DNA from: Pseudomonas lalucatii
GTDB lineage: Bacteria; Pseudomonadota; Gammaproteobacteria; Pseudomonadales; Pseudomonadaceae
Reading direction: 5' to 3'
DNA length: 64,000 bases
Assembly (NCBI RefSeq): GCF_018398425.1
Contig: NZ_JADPMV010000002.1
Location: forward strand, 62,001 to 126,000
Under the pieces are notes generated by a model. That model had not been told where the DNA came from. It ran no database searches and worked only from the letters and a program-made list of their open reading frames with translations. The position numbers and the translations under genes were made by a program. Positions within the stretch are counted from its first letter, which is position 1. The number at the start of each line of letters is the position of its first letter. Of this stretch, positions 43,074 through 54,494 are shown one piece after another.

Positions 43074-44285
43074 CTAGAGCGCCGCCAGCCCGCGGGCCAG
43101 ATCGGCCTTGAGATCGGCGAGGTCTTCCAGGCCCACCGCCACGCGGATCAGGTTGTCGCGGATGCCGGCGTTGGCCCGCTCGGCCGGCGACAGGCGGCCG
43201 TGGGAGGTAGTGGCCGGGTGAGCGATGGTGGTCTTGGTGTCGCCCAGGTTGGTGGTGATGGAGATCACCCGCGTGGCGTCGATGAAACGCCAGGCCGCCT
43301 CCTTGCCTCCGGCGACCTCGAAGCTGACCACCGCCCCGAAGGCGCGCTGCTGGCGGCGGGCCAGTTCGTGTTGCGGGTGGCTGGGCAGCCCGGCGTAATA
43401 CACGTGCTCCACACCCGCCTGCTGCTCGAGCCATTCGGCCAGCTGCTGGGCGCTGGCGCAGTGGGCCTGCATGCGTACCCGCAGGGTCTCCAGGCCCTTG
43501 AGGAAGATCCAGGCGTTGAACGGGCTCAGGGTCGGCCCGGCGGTACGCAGGAAGCCGACGACCTCCTTCATCAACTCCGCCCTGCCGGCCACCACGCCGC
43601 CCATGCCACGGCCTTGGCCGTCGATGTACTTGGTCGCCGAATGCATCACCACATCCGCCCCCAGCTTCAGCGGCTGCTGCAGCGCCGGGGTGCAGAAGCA
43701 GTTGTCCACCGCCAGCAGCGCGCCATGCGCGTGGGCGATCTGCGCCAGGGCGTCGATATCCACCAGCTCGGCCAGGGGGTTGGACGGTGACTCGACGAAC
43801 AGCAGCTTGGTCGTGGGGCGGCACGCCGCCTGCCAGGCATCCAGGTCGGACAGCGCCACATAGTCCACCTCGACGCCGAAGCGCTTGAGGTACTTCTCGA
43901 ACAGGCTGATGGTCGAGCCGAACACGCTGCGCGACACCAGCACATGGTCGCCGCCGCTGCACAGGCTCATGACGATGGCCAGGATCGCCGACATGCCGGA
44001 GGCCGTGGCGACCGCCTGCTCGGCCCCCTCGAGCGCGGCGATGCGCTCCTCGAAGGCGCGCACCGTGGGATTGGTGTAGCGCGAATAGACATTGCCCGGC
44101 ACCTCGCCGGCGAAACGCGCCGCCGCATCGGCGGCGGTGCGGAACACGTAGCTGGAGGTGGGGAACAACGCCTCGCTGTGTTCGCCCTCCGGCGTGCGAT
44201 GCTGGCCGGCGCGCACCGCCAGGGTGTCGAAACCGACACCTTCAAGATCGCTGTCCAGCCGCCCGGCTTGCCACTCTTGCGTCAT
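43074..44285 (-). CDS. metZ: O-succinylhomoserine sulfhydrylase
   Basis: A 403-residue PLP enzyme of the Cys/Met metabolism family that makes homocysteine directly from O-succinylhomoserine and sulfide. The PLP-binding lysine is in HSATKYIDGQGRGMGG, preceded by YSRYTNPT and ATASGMSAI, and the length equals that of P. aeruginosa MetZ. ATG 44285 gives the family N-terminus. It follows purF after 49 bases and is the last gene of the accD-to-metZ run. Confidence 0.96.
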   Translation of the reverse strand: MTQEWQAGRLDSDLEGVGFDTLAVRAGQHRTPEGEHSEALFPTSSYVFRTAADAAARFAGEVPGNVYSRYTNPTVRAFEERIAALEGAEQAVATASGMSAILAIVMSLCSGGDHVLVSRSVFGSTISLFEKYLKRFGVEVDYVALSDLDAWQAACRPTTKLLFVESPSNPLAELVDIDALAQIAHAHGALLAVDNCFCTPALQQPLKLGADVVMHSATKYIDGQGRGMGGVVAGRAELMKEVVGFLRTAGPTLSPFNAWIFLKGLETLRVRMQAHCASAQQLAEWLEQQAGVEHVYYAGLPSHPQHELARRQQRAFGAVVSFEVAGGKEAAWRFIDATRVISITTNLGDTKTTIAHPATTSHGRLSPAERANAGIRDNLIRVAVGLEDLADLKADLARGLAAL

Positions 44286-44334
44286 GACCCTCACCTCGAT
44301 TCCGCCGCCGAAGCCAAGCCTGGCGTGTCGCGAC

Positions 44335-45843
<1,509 letters not shown>

Positions 45844-45888
45844 GTGACGCAACCCCTACTTAGTGAAACACGCTGATTCTGAAGGCTC

Positions 45889-46443
45889 TTACGGCAATCT
45901 AGGCTGCAAGAGCTCTTCTTTGAACGGCAACTGCGCCGGAGCGTCGATGCCGTTGGCCAGCCACTCGCTGGACACCCCGAGGATGAGGTTCTTCGACCAG
46001 TCCGCAACCATTAGAAAGTGTGGCAACAGTGCCGATTGCCGCCACCATGGGTCCTGCTGCACCGGCGCCAGGCTGAGCAGGCCGACCAGCACCACGACCA
46101 GCAGGCCGCCCCGGGCGGCACCGAACACCATGCCGAGAAAGCGGTCGGTGCCGGACAGGCCGGTGACCCGGATCAGTTCACCGATCAGGTAATTGACCAG
46201 CGCCCCCACCATCAGGGTGACGACAAACAGGAAGGCACAGGCGGCGATCACGCGCGCCGACGGGGTTTCGATGAATTCCGTGAGGTGCTGCGACAAGGCG
46301 CCGCCGAACATCCAGGCGACGACGCCGGCAACGATCCAGGTGAGCAACGACAGGGCTTCCTTGACGAAGCCTCGGCTCAGACTGATCAGACTCGATACGG
46401 CGATGATGGCGATGATCGCCCAATCGACCCAGGTAAATGCCAC
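45889..46443 (-). CDS. cvpA: CvpA family membrane protein
   Basis: A 184-residue inner-membrane protein with four hydrophobic segments (IIAIIAVSSLISLSRG, then LTWIVAGVVAWMFGG, the segment around VIAACAFLFVVTLMVG, and GLLVVVLVGLLSLA). The family is needed for colicin V production in E. coli; its molecular role is unclear. A GTG start is used with little sign of a ribosome site. It lies between dedD and purF as in many gamma-proteobacteria. Confidence 0.93.
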   Translation of the reverse strand: MAFTWVDWAIIAIIAVSSLISLSRGFVKEALSLLTWIVAGVVAWMFGGALSQHLTEFIETPSARVIAACAFLFVVTLMVGALVNYLIGELIRVTGLSGTDRFLGMVFGAARGGLLVVVLVGLLSLAPVQQDPWWRQSALLPHFLMVADWSKNLILGVSSEWLANGIDAPAQLPFKEELLQPRLP

Positions 46444-46509
46444 GATTCAGCTACCGACGCAAAAGGCGCTGCATTTTAGCAGAGCCCATGCCTTCGGGTA
46501 AGCCGCGGA

Positions 46510-47112
46510 TCAACTGCGCTCCGGCTGAAAGCGCACGACGAAACCGTTGAGCTTGTGCTGGCGCTTGAGTTGATCGCGCAGGCGGTCGGCCTCGGCGCGC
46601 TCGATCAGCGGACCGACGAACACCCGGTTCATGCCATCCACGCTGCGGATATAGGCGTTGTAGCCCTGGCTGCGCAGGGTCTTCTGCAGATTCTCGGCAC
46701 CACTGCGACTGGACAGGCTGGCCAGCTGCACCGACCAACTGAGCGGCAAGCCGTTGGCATCCAGGCGACCGGCAGGGGCCGGCGCCTTCGTGGCGGCAGG
46801 CGGCGCGGGGGGCGCCACCACAGCCTCGGGCTCCGCGGCCGGCGCCGCGACGGCGACCGGATCGCCGGAGCCCTGTACTTCTGCCTGTTCCGGCACCGGC
46901 TCTTCCGGCAGGACCTGCGGCTCCGGCACGCCGACCGGCTGCATCTCGATCTGCGGCATGGCCGGTGCCTCGGGCATGGCCGGGGCGTCGACCACCACCT
47001 GGCGCAGCTCGTCCTGGCGCGACAACAGCATCGGCAGGAAGATCACCGCCAGCGCCAGCAGCACCAGGGCACCGACCATCCGCTGTTTCAGCCCCTTATC
47101 CAGCAAAGCCAT
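46510..47112 (-). CDS. dedD: SPOR-domain cell-division protein DedD
   Basis: A 200-residue inner-membrane protein. It has a short cytoplasmic start, one membrane segment (MVGALVLLALAVIFLPMLL, residues about 12-30), a proline- and alanine-rich periplasmic linker, and a C-terminal SPOR domain (SWSVQLASLSSRSGAENLQK to the end) that binds denuded septal peptidoglycan. ATG 47112 overlaps the end of folC by 17 bases. The location in the folC-dedD-cvpA order supports the name. Confidence 0.92.
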   Translation of the reverse strand: MALLDKGLKQRMVGALVLLALAVIFLPMLLSRQDELRQVVVDAPAMPEAPAMPQIEMQPVGVPEPQVLPEEPVPEQAEVQGSGDPVAVAAPAAEPEAVVAPPAPPAATKAPAPAGRLDANGLPLSWSVQLASLSSRSGAENLQKTLRSQGYNAYIRSVDGMNRVFVGPLIERAEADRLRDQLKRQHKLNGFVVRFQPERS

Positions 47113-48403
47113 CCTGCACTTCCCCCGTGGCATGGCGGGCCAGCCAGTCCAGGGCCTCGGCCACGCAGTAAAAAGAACCGAACAAGAGGATTTCATCCCC
47201 CGCAGCGGCGCGCTCGCACTGCGCCAGCAGCGCCGACTGCACGTCGGCATGGGCACTCACCGACGCGGCGCCATTGCGCAATTGCGCTTCCAGCTCGGCA
47301 ACCGGGCGGCTACGGGCGGTGGCTAGCGGCGTCACCGCCCAGTGCGCAATCTCGCCCAATAGCGGCGTCACCACCCCTGCCAAGTCCTTGTCAGCCAGCA
47401 GACCGAACACCGCCAGGCGCCGGCCAGGCGCTGGCCGGGCCGCCAATCGTTGCGCCAGGTACTCGGCGGCATGGGGATTATGCCCAACATCCAGCAGCAA
47501 CGTCAGTGGTTTGCCCCGCCAATTCAGCACTCGCCGGTCCAGGCGCCCGGTGACCCGGGTCCGCCCCAGGGCGCCGGCAATCCGCTCGGTCTGCCAGGGC
47601 AGGTCCAGCAGGGCGAACGCTTGCAACGCCAGGGCGGCATTCTCCATCGGCAGGTCCAGTAGCGGTAGCCGCTCGAGCTGCAGCCGTTCGCCACGGCGGT
47701 TCAGCCCGGACCAGGCCCAATGCTCGGCGCCGACACTGAGGTCGTAATCGCGCCCCCGCAGGAAGAACGGGGCCGCCAGCAGCGCCACCCGATCCAAGAG
47801 GGGTTGCGGTGGCTGCGGATCGCCGCACAGGGCCGGTTTTCCGGCACGAAAGATTCCGGCCTTTTCGAAGGCGACCGACTCACGGGTGTCGCCGAGCCAG
47901 TCGGCATGATCCAACCCGATGCTGGTGACCAGGGCCAGGTCGGCATCGACCAGGTTGACCGCATCGAGCCGCCCGCCCAGCCCCACCTCCAGCACCACGG
48001 CATCCAGGACCGCCCGCTGGAACAGCCAGAAGGCCGCCAGCGTACCCATCTCGAAATAGGTCAGGGAGATCTCGCCGCGCGCCGCCTCTACCGCGGCGAA
48101 GGCCTCGCAGAGCGCAGCATCGCTGGCTTCGTCGCCGGTGATCTGTACCCGCTCGTTGTAGCGCAGCAGGTGCGGCGAGCTGTACACCCCGACCCGCAGC
48201 CCCTGCTCCCGCAGCAGGGCCGCGAGGAAGGCGCAGGTAGATCCCTTGCCGTTGGTGCCGGTGACGGTAATCACCAGAGGCGCCGGCTTGGCCAGGGCCA
48301 GGCGCTGCGCCACCGCCCTGGAACGCTCCAGCCCCATGTCGATCGCCGAGGGGTGCAGCTGCTCCAGATAGGCCAGCCAGTCGGCCAGGCTGCGCTCGGT
48401 CAT
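47096..48403 (-). CDS. folC: Folylpolyglutamate / dihydrofolate synthase
   Basis: A 435-residue Mur-ligase-type enzyme that joins glutamate to dihydropteroate and extends folate polyglutamates. The P-loop [15 protein letters not shown] is near residues 45-58, followed by [14 protein letters not shown] and the [13 protein letters not shown] segment; a C-terminal Rossmann-like domain carries the DVGHNPHA motif. ATG 48403 overlaps the accD stop (ATGA). Confidence 0.97.
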   Translation of the reverse strand: MTERSLADWLAYLEQLHPSAIDMGLERSRAVAQRLALAKPAPLVITVTGTNGKGSTCAFLAALLREQGLRVGVYSSPHLLRYNERVQITGDEASDAALCEAFAAVEAARGEISLTYFEMGTLAAFWLFQRAVLDAVVLEVGLGGRLDAVNLVDADLALVTSIGLDHADWLGDTRESVAFEKAGIFRAGKPALCGDPQPPQPLLDRVALLAAPFFLRGRDYDLSVGAEHWAWSGLNRRGERLQLERLPLLDLPMENAALALQAFALLDLPWQTERIAGALGRTRVTGRLDRRVLNWRGKPLTLLLDVGHNPHAAEYLAQRLAARPAPGRRLAVFGLLADKDLAGVVTPLLGEIAHWAVTPLATARSRPVAELEAQLRNGAASVSAHADVQSALLAQCERAAAGDEILLFGSFYCVAEALDWLARHATGEVQDGFAG

Positions 48404-49284
48404 GCCGTGGCCGGAAGGGCAGCCGGGGACGGCAAGCGCATCAGCTGTGCGAGCAGTCGAGCCAGGCGCGGACGCAGCTCGGCGCGCGGGATGATCATGT
48501 CGATGGCGCCATGCTCGAGGAGGAACTCGCTGCGCTGGAAGCCTTCCGGCAGCTTCTCGCGCACCGTCTGCTCGATCACCCGCGGACCGGCGAAGCCGAT
48601 CAGGGCCCGCGGCTCGGCGACGATCACATCGCCGAGCATCGCCAGGCTGGCGGACACGCCACCATAGACCGGGTCGGTCAGCACGGAGATGAACGGAATG
48701 CCCTCCTCGCGCAGACGCGCCAGCGCCGCCGACGTCTTGGCCATCTGCATCAGGGAGATCAGCGCCTCCTGCATGCGCGCACCGCCGGAGGCGGAGAAAC
48801 AGACCAGCGGGCAACGCTGCTCCAGGGCCACATTGGCCGCACGCACGAAACGCTCGCCGACGATCGCCCCCATGGAGCCGCCCATGAAGGAGAACTCGAA
48901 GGCGCAGGCCACCACCGGCATCTTTTCCAGGGTGCCGCGCATGGCAACCAGCGCATCCTTCTCGCCGGTCTGCTTCTGCGCCGACACCAGGCGGTCCTTG
49001 TACTTCTTGCTATCGCGGAATTTCAGGCGATCGACCGGTTCCAGATCGGCACCGATCTCCTCGCGACCCTCGGCATCCAGGAAGATATCCAGGCGCACGC
49101 GTGCATCGATGCGCATGTGATGGTTGCACTTGGGGCAGACATCCAGGGTCTTTTCCAACTCGGGCTTGTACAGCACCGCATCGCAGGAGCGGCACTTGTG
49201 CCAGAGCCCCTCGGGCACCGAACTCTTCTTGACCTCGGAACGCATGATCGATGGGATCAGTTTGTCTACCAACCAGTTGCTCAT
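48400..49284 (-). CDS. accD: Acetyl-CoA carboxylase carboxyltransferase beta subunit
   Basis: A 294-residue subunit of the carboxyltransferase that makes malonyl-CoA for fatty-acid synthesis. The N-terminal zinc finger is C31-x2-C34 and C50-x2-C53. The crotonase-like domain has [20 protein letters not shown] and [13 protein letters not shown]. The start at 49284 gives the family N-terminus [12 protein letters not shown]. The 250-base gap before it presumably carries the promoter; I could not pick out boxes. Confidence 0.97.
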   Translation of the reverse strand: MSNWLVDKLIPSIMRSEVKKSSVPEGLWHKCRSCDAVLYKPELEKTLDVCPKCNHHMRIDARVRLDIFLDAEGREEIGADLEPVDRLKFRDSKKYKDRLVSAQKQTGEKDALVAMRGTLEKMPVVACAFEFSFMGGSMGAIVGERFVRAANVALEQRCPLVCFSASGGARMQEALISLMQMAKTSAALARLREEGIPFISVLTDPVYGGVSASLAMLGDVIVAEPRALIGFAGPRVIEQTVREKLPEGFQRSEFLLEHGAIDMIIPRAELRPRLARLLAQLMRLPSPAALPATA

Positions 49285-49534
49285 GCTCTTCACTCTCCAA
49301 AGCAGTGGGCTCGAACATGCCTGTGGCACAAGGCCTTTGCGGCATACCCAAGCGAATTCACGGATGCGATCCAGACAGCGGCCGGCGCCTGCTCCCGACA
49401 GCCAGCAACGACCGTCGGCGATACACCAATACCCGCCAGCCAACCTCGACCGCCAAAGGCGCTCATTACAACACCTGCAACAGGGCTATGGACGGCCGAC
49501 CCTGCAGTGCCGTCACATCAACGGTGCAATCGAC

Positions 49535-50155
49535 TCAGGCGCCCCTGACCGCACGCACAAAGGCGCGAACCTTGTCGGCATCCTTGATGCCCTTGGCCGC
49601 CTCCACCCCGCCGCTGACGTCGACCCCATAGGGCTTGACCTGGGCAATGGCCCCGGCCACGTTCGCCGGAGTCAGGCCACCCGCCAGGACGACCGGCTTG
49701 GCCAGATCATGGGGCACCAGGGACCAGTCGAACGCCTCGCCAGTACCGCCAGGCACCCCCGCCACGTAGGTGTCCAGCAAAATCCCCGCGGCACCGGCGT
49801 AAGGCGCTATTCGCGCCGCGATATCATCCCCCGGCCTGACCCGCAGGGCCTTGATATAGGGGCGCCCCACGGCCTCGCAGAAGGACGCCGGCTCATCGCC
49901 ATGAAACTGCAGCAGGTCCAGCGGCACCGCGCCGAGTACCTCGCTCAACGCGGCCGAGCCGGCATCGACGAACAGGCCCACGGTGGTCACGAAGGGCGGC
50001 AGCGCCGCGATGATCGCCCGCGCCTGCGCCACGCTGACCGCGCGCGGGCTCTTGGCATAGAACACCAGGCCGATTGCGTCCGCACCGGCTTCGGCGGCGA
50101 TCAGTGCATCCTCTATGCGGGTAATCCCACAGATCTTGCTGCGAACGACTGGCAA
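49535..50155 (-). CDS. trpF: Phosphoribosylanthranilate isomerase
   Basis: A 206-residue barrel enzyme of tryptophan synthesis. The catalytic Cys is in the first strand SKICGITR, the acidic partner in GLFVDAG, and the phosphate site in [14 protein letters not shown]. The TTG start at 50155 is preferred: a strong GGAGG lies nine bases upstream and the length fits the family. An ATG eight codons earlier would need a different signal. It follows truA after 29 bases. Confidence 0.94.
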   Translation of the reverse strand: MPVVRSKICGITRIEDALIAAEAGADAIGLVFYAKSPRAVSVAQARAIIAALPPFVTTVGLFVDAGSAALSEVLGAVPLDLLQFHGDEPASFCEAVGRPYIKALRVRPGDDIAARIAPYAGAAGILLDTYVAGVPGGTGEAFDWSLVPHDLAKPVVLAGGLTPANVAGAIAQVKPYGVDVSGGVEAAKGIKDADKVRAFVRAVRGA

Positions 50156-50184
50156 CGGGCGAGACCTCCGACAAAGCATCGATG

Positions 50185-51066
50185 CTAGCAAATGACTGCC
50201 TGGGCGTCAGCCGCCACATCCGGCAAACCGGACAGGAAATGTGGCCCGAGATAACGCCTGGGGAGCTCGAACTCCTCCGGGTAGTCGACCTGCACCAGAT
50301 ACAGCCCATAGGGGTGGGCGGTAACGCCGCCGGTGCGTCGCACCCGACTCTCGAGCACCTCGGCCGCCCACTCCACCGGCCGTTCCCCGGCACCTATGGC
50401 CATCAGCACGCCGGCGATGTTACGCACCATGTGATGCAGGAATGCATTGGCACGGATATCCAGCACGATGAAACGACCATGCTCGAGCAGCTGCAGATGA
50501 TGCACCGTCTTCACCGGCGACTTGGCCTGGCACTGGCGCGCGCGAAAGGCGCTGAAGTCATGGGTGCCCACCAGCGCCCTGGCCGCTTCGCGCATCGGCT
50601 CGATGTCCAGCGGCCGATGATTCCAGGTGACCTCTTCGGCCATATGCGCCGGGCGGATCTGATCGTTGTAGATCACATAGCGGTAGCGCCGGGCCATGGC
50701 ACAGAAACGTGCATCGAAATGCGCCGGCATGAGCTTGGCCCAGGTCACGCTGATATCCGCGGGCAAGTTCATATTCGCCCCCATGACCCAGGAATGCATG
50801 GAGCGCGAGACAGTGGTGTCGAAATGCACCACCTGGGCACTGGCATGCACCAGGGCGTCGGTGCGACCGGCGCAGCTCAGGGTCACCGGCGCGCCGCCGG
50901 CCACCTTGGACAGGGCCTTCTCCAGGGCCGCCTGGATCGACGGCACCCCGGCGCGCTGACGCTGGAAGCCGCGATAGCGCGATCCCTTGTACTCGACGCC
51001 CAGGGCGATCTTGAAAATGCCAACGGCAGCCGAGTCGGCTGCCGCTGCGGGTAATGCGTCAGACAT
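50185..51066 (-). CDS. truA: tRNA pseudouridine(38-40) synthase
   Basis: A 293-residue pseudouridine synthase acting on positions 38-40 of tRNA. The catalytic aspartate is in [11 protein letters not shown], where the usual glycine after the DA is replaced by leucine, and the Tyr-containing [11 protein letters not shown] follows. The C-terminal domain contains [13 protein letters not shown]. It starts three bases after the fimV stop, so fimV, truA and trpF form one leftward run. Confidence 0.95.
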   Translation of the reverse strand: MSDALPAAAADSAAVGIFKIALGVEYKGSRYRGFQRQRAGVPSIQAALEKALSKVAGGAPVTLSCAGRTDALVHASAQVVHFDTTVSRSMHSWVMGANMNLPADISVTWAKLMPAHFDARFCAMARRYRYVIYNDQIRPAHMAEEVTWNHRPLDIEPMREAARALVGTHDFSAFRARQCQAKSPVKTVHHLQLLEHGRFIVLDIRANAFLHHMVRNIAGVLMAIGAGERPVEWAAEVLESRVRRTGGVTAHPYGLYLVQVDYPEEFELPRRYLGPHFLSGLPDVAADAQAVIC

Positions 51067-51069
51067 GTA

Positions 51070-53898
51070 TCAAACCAATTTGGCGATCAACTCTCGCGCT
51101 TCCTGTTGCTGACCTTCGTCCCCCTCGGCGACCACCTCATCGAGAATGTCGCGGGCACCCTCGGCGTCGCCCATGTCGATATAGGCGCGAGCCAGATCGA
51201 GCTTGGTCGCTGTCTCATCGGTGCCGGACAGAAAGTCGAAATCATCGTCCTCCTCCAGATCCGCCAGCGGCGCCGGAGGCTCGGAATCGGCTGCTTCGGC
51301 GGACTCGGCGGGCTGTCCCAGGCTGGCCGACAACTGATCCAGCTCGGCCGTCACCTCGTCGAGCTGCGCGGCGAAGTCGTCGGAACGGCTCTCCACCTGC
51401 TCGTCATCCAGGGACAAATCGAAGTCGGCCGGCAAGTCGAGTTCGCTCTCGCCATCCGCCTCCGGAAGATCCCCTAGCAGATCGCCGAGCGCATCGGCTG
51501 CAGGCGCCGGGACAGGCTCCTCTTCGCCAAGACCGAGGAGGAACTCCTCTTCTTCGGCTGTCGCGGCCTCGCCCCCGGCTTCCAGGTCCAGGCTGAAGTC
51601 GGCCAGCTCACCGCCCAGCTGGAGTGGCTCCTCGGTCGCATCATCCAGGCTCAGGTCGAAGCCCAGGTCATCGTCGTCACCGGCCACCGGCCCTGCCGGG
51701 GACTCGACATCCAGTTCGAGATCCAGGGACAACGCCTCCTGCTCCCCAGACTGATCCCCCAAGGCTGCCGCCTGCAGATCGCGGTCGAGCTCGCTTTCCA
51801 GGTCATCCAGACTCAGATCGAATTCGTCATCCAGGTCGCCCATGGAAGAAGCCTCGGTCGGCTCCTCAAGGGTCAGGTCGTCGAGACTGAAGCTGTCCAG
51901 CTCGTCATCGGCGCCAGCGGCGGCAGTAGCCGCCACGGCGGCGCCGGCGAAGGCGGCCATGGCCGGGTAACGGACCTTGAGCTGATCGACCTCGGCAGCG
52001 GCGCCGCCAATTTCACGCAGCTCGCCTTCCTGGCGGGCGAAACCCTCGCGATCACCCAGCTCGGCGTAGACTTCCATCAACTTGAGCCGCAGATCCCCAC
52101 GCTGCGGCTCGTCGTTGATCGCATTGGCCAACAGCTCGGCAGCCTGATTGAAGCGCCCGTAGGCGATATAGATATCCGCCTCGCCCAAGGCATCGGCGGT
52201 CTGCGCGGTGACACGCTGCTCAGCAGGAGCCGCGCTCGGCTCGTCGTCCGGCATATCGGGAAACGCCTCGAACCCTTCGGCCGCCTGCTGCATATCCTGG
52301 TCGAAAATATTCTCATCACTCGCGGCTGCCTGACTGGCCTGCAGCTCCGCTTCCTTCTGCGCGTTACGCCGCGACAGCATCATCAGGCCGACCAGCAACA
52401 CCAGCAAGGCGCCGCCACCGGCGGCGCCCAGCAACATGGGGTTGGCCAACAGATCGTCCAGGGTACCGAGCTGCGGTTGCTCCTCCACCGCCGGCGCTGC
52501 TGCCGGCAGCTCGGCCGTCGATGCCGGAGCAGCGGGAGCCTCGACCACCGGAGCCGGTGCGACAGGGGCAGCGACGGGCTCGGGCTGCTGGATACTGGTT
52601 TGCGCAGCCGGAGCAGGTTCAGCGGCCGGCTCGTCGTCGTAGTTGTAATCGGCGGCCGGCTCCGACGGCGCGACCAGCGCCTCCGGCTGAGCGGCGCCAG
52701 CCTCTACCGGCTCGGCGCTGACCGGCTCTTCGACTGCCGCGGCAGGGGCAGCCGGTGCCGCCTCGGCGGCCTGGGACTGGCCTTGCGCGGCGAGATCCGC
52801 CTGCAGCTTGGCCAGTTGATCGTCCTTCAGCTGGATCAGGCGCTGCAGCTTGTCCAGCTGTCCCTGCAGATCGCCCATGCGCCCTTTCAACTCTTCGTTT
52901 TCGCGGCGGGTCGAATCGAGGCTCTCCTGGGTGACCGCCAGCTTGTCGGCCAGCACCTTGCTATCGGCCGCCCCCCGGTCGCCGCCACTGCTGGCCTGGC
53001 CACCTTCGGCGGATACCAGCTTGAGGCTGTCCTGGACCTTGACCTGGGCCGGAGCGGCGCCGGCGGTGCTGCGCTTGGTCGCGTCCAGCTGCCGAGCCGC
53101 AACGCCACGGCCTTCGCGCCAGGCGGCATTCTGACTGGCAACCTGGGCAATGGCCTCGGCCTGGGAGCGGCGCTGGAGCTGCTGCTCATCCGGCAGACGA
53201 AGCACCTGGCCGCTTTTCATGCGATTGATATTGCCGCCGATAAAGGCGTCCGGATTCAGATCCTGAATCGCCAGCATGGCCTGATGCACGGTGCCGCCTG
53301 GCACGCGTCGAGCGATTTCCCACAGGGTGTCGTTGGCCGTGGTCTTGTATTCGTTACCCACCCTCGTACCGGACGTCGCAGGCGTCGTCGACGGCGCGGC
53401 TTGTGCCGCCGGGCGAGGCGCCGCCGGCGCCTGTGGACGCGGAGCCGGAGCCGCAACCGGCAGCTGCGGAGCGGCCGCTACCGCGGTTTGCGGGGAGTAG
53501 AGGGGCGGATCGAGCAGCAGGGTGTATTCGCGCAGCAGGCGACCATTGGGCCACAGCACTTCCACCAGGAAATTCAGATACGGCTCGCGCACCGGTTTGC
53601 TCGACGTCACCCGGATCACACTCTTGCCATTGGGCTTGAGGACCGGGGTGAACTTCAGGTCGGTCAGGAAGTACTGGCGGTCGACGCCAGCCCTGGTGAA
53701 CTCTTCAGGAGCCGCCAGGCTCGGCAGGACCTCATTGGAGGCGAGATCGCGCACTTCCAACAATTCGATCTCAGCCACCAATGGCTGATTCAGCGCCGAT
53801 TGCAGGGTTACTTCCCCCAGCCCTAGCGCGTGCGCCATACCGGAGGACAGTGCCGAAGCAGCTGCGATTGCCAGCACCAGTTTGCGAACCCGAACCAT
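51070..53898 (-). CDS. fimV: Pilus assembly / polar hub protein FimV
   Basis: A 942-residue inner-membrane protein needed in P. aeruginosa for type IV pilus function and polar organisation. It has a signal peptide (LVLAIAAASALSSGMAHA), a conserved periplasmic N-terminal domain, and a LysM peptidoglycan-binding domain (residues about 210-270, with YKTTANDTLWEIARRVPGG). Then come a coiled coil, a low-complexity Ala/Pro/Glu region, a membrane segment (LLGAAGGGALLVLLVGLMML) and a very acidic cytoplasmic part. It ends with the conserved FimV TPR segment (DLARAYIDMGDAEGARDILDE). ATG 53898 is the proper start: AGGGA lies seven bases upstream and the signal peptide follows. Confidence 0.94.
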   Translation of the reverse strand: MVRVRKLVLAIAAASALSSGMAHALGLGEVTLQSALNQPLVAEIELLEVRDLASNEVLPSLAAPEEFTRAGVDRQYFLTDLKFTPVLKPNGKSVIRVTSSKPVREPYLNFLVEVLWPNGRLLREYTLLLDPPLYSPQTAVAAAPQLPVAAPAPRPQAPAAPRPAAQAAPSTTPATSGTRVGNEYKTTANDTLWEIARRVPGGTVHQAMLAIQDLNPDAFIGGNINRMKSGQVLRLPDEQQLQRRSQAEAIAQVASQNAAWREGRGVAARQLDATKRSTAGAAPAQVKVQDSLKLVSAEGGQASSGGDRGAADSKVLADKLAVTQESLDSTRRENEELKGRMGDLQGQLDKLQRLIQLKDDQLAKLQADLAAQGQSQAAEAAPAAPAAAVEEPVSAEPVEAGAAQPEALVAPSEPAADYNYDDEPAAEPAPAAQTSIQQPEPVAAPVAPAPVVEAPAAPASTAELPAAAPAVEEQPQLGTLDDLLANPMLLGAAGGGALLVLLVGLMMLSRRNAQKEAELQASQAAASDENIFDQDMQQAAEGFEAFPDMPDDEPSAAPAEQRVTAQTADALGEADIYIAYGRFNQAAELLANAINDEPQRGDLRLKLMEVYAELGDREGFARQEGELREIGGAAAEVDQLKVRYPAMAAFAGAAVAATAAAGADDELDSFSLDDLTLEEPTEASSMGDLDDEFDLSLDDLESELDRDLQAAALGDQSGEQEALSLDLELDVESPAGPVAGDDDDLGFDLSLDDATEEPLQLGGELADFSLDLEAGGEAATAEEEEFLLGLGEEEPVPAPAADALGDLLGDLPEADGESELDLPADFDLSLDDEQVESRSDDFAAQLDEVTAELDQLSASLGQPAESAEAADSEPPAPLADLEEDDDFDFLSGTDETATKLDLARAYIDMGDAEGARDILDEVVAEGDEGQQQEARELIAKLV

Positions 53899-54494
53899 AG
53901 CGATATCCCTTGTTTTATCTTTTTCTCGGTAACCGAGAGGGTCTTGTAAATCGCTGCCTGCATCCGCCCGGAGGCGACTCCCCATGCAGCAATCAACTCA
54001 GCCAGTATTGCCAAGCTCGAAAGATTCTTCAAATTTCAGGGTAAGTATCTTTGACAGATAGTGTTTTATCAATCACTCGCCCAGTTGCACGGCGTTCGAG
54101 GCCGCGCCTTTTCTTACATTATCAGACGCAATCCACAAATTGAGCCCAGCGGAGTCACTCCATGGCGACGGCCCGCCAATCAGGCGCGAGCCCGCCATAG
54201 CCGGATAATCGCCGCCCCGGCAGGCCCGAGGCTTGATCCGCCTCGCAAGACGGGTGAAATAGATGTCCCTTCCAGATGCGGAGCCCTGCCACCACGGCGG
54301 CCGCTTGGCCACTCCATCGACCACGCCTCCCCCGCCAACGCAGTCGCAGGCCCCGCCCGGCACTCGATCGCCGAGCGCCGCCAAAGCAAAGGAGCGGGGC
54401 CGCCTGTCGATCGAGACCCAGTTCGATCACAGGCAGCACCCGCCCCTTTTCACAGCACCGGCGAGGCCCGACCGAATCGGCCAGGCCCAGCGAC
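53899..54494. other. Gene-poor stretch between asd and fimV
   Basis: About 600 bases without an intact gene. It contains the fimV leader, with a small CTCGGTAACCGAG palindrome about 30 bases upstream of the start, and a decayed usg remnant (listed separately). The rest, about 54217-54494, shows no gene, though parts may derive from the same lost usg gene. No mobile-element ends are seen. Confidence 0.6.
54073..54216 (-). pseudogene. usg: Remnant of the asd paralogue usg
   Basis: The leftward frame ending at 54073 reads SDSAGLNLWIASDNVRKG then AASNAVQLGE and stop. This is the C-terminus of the Usg/aspartate-semialdehyde-dehydrogenase-like family, where the usual sequence is close to LNLWIVSDNVRKGAALNAVQ, followed by a few more residues. 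A GGDYP segment 35 residues upstream also fits that family's C-terminal region. The rest of the roughly 340-residue gene cannot be traced. In P. aeruginosa, from memory, an intact usg-like gene lies between asd and fimV, exactly here. The early stop and missing body make it a relic. Confidence 0.65.
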
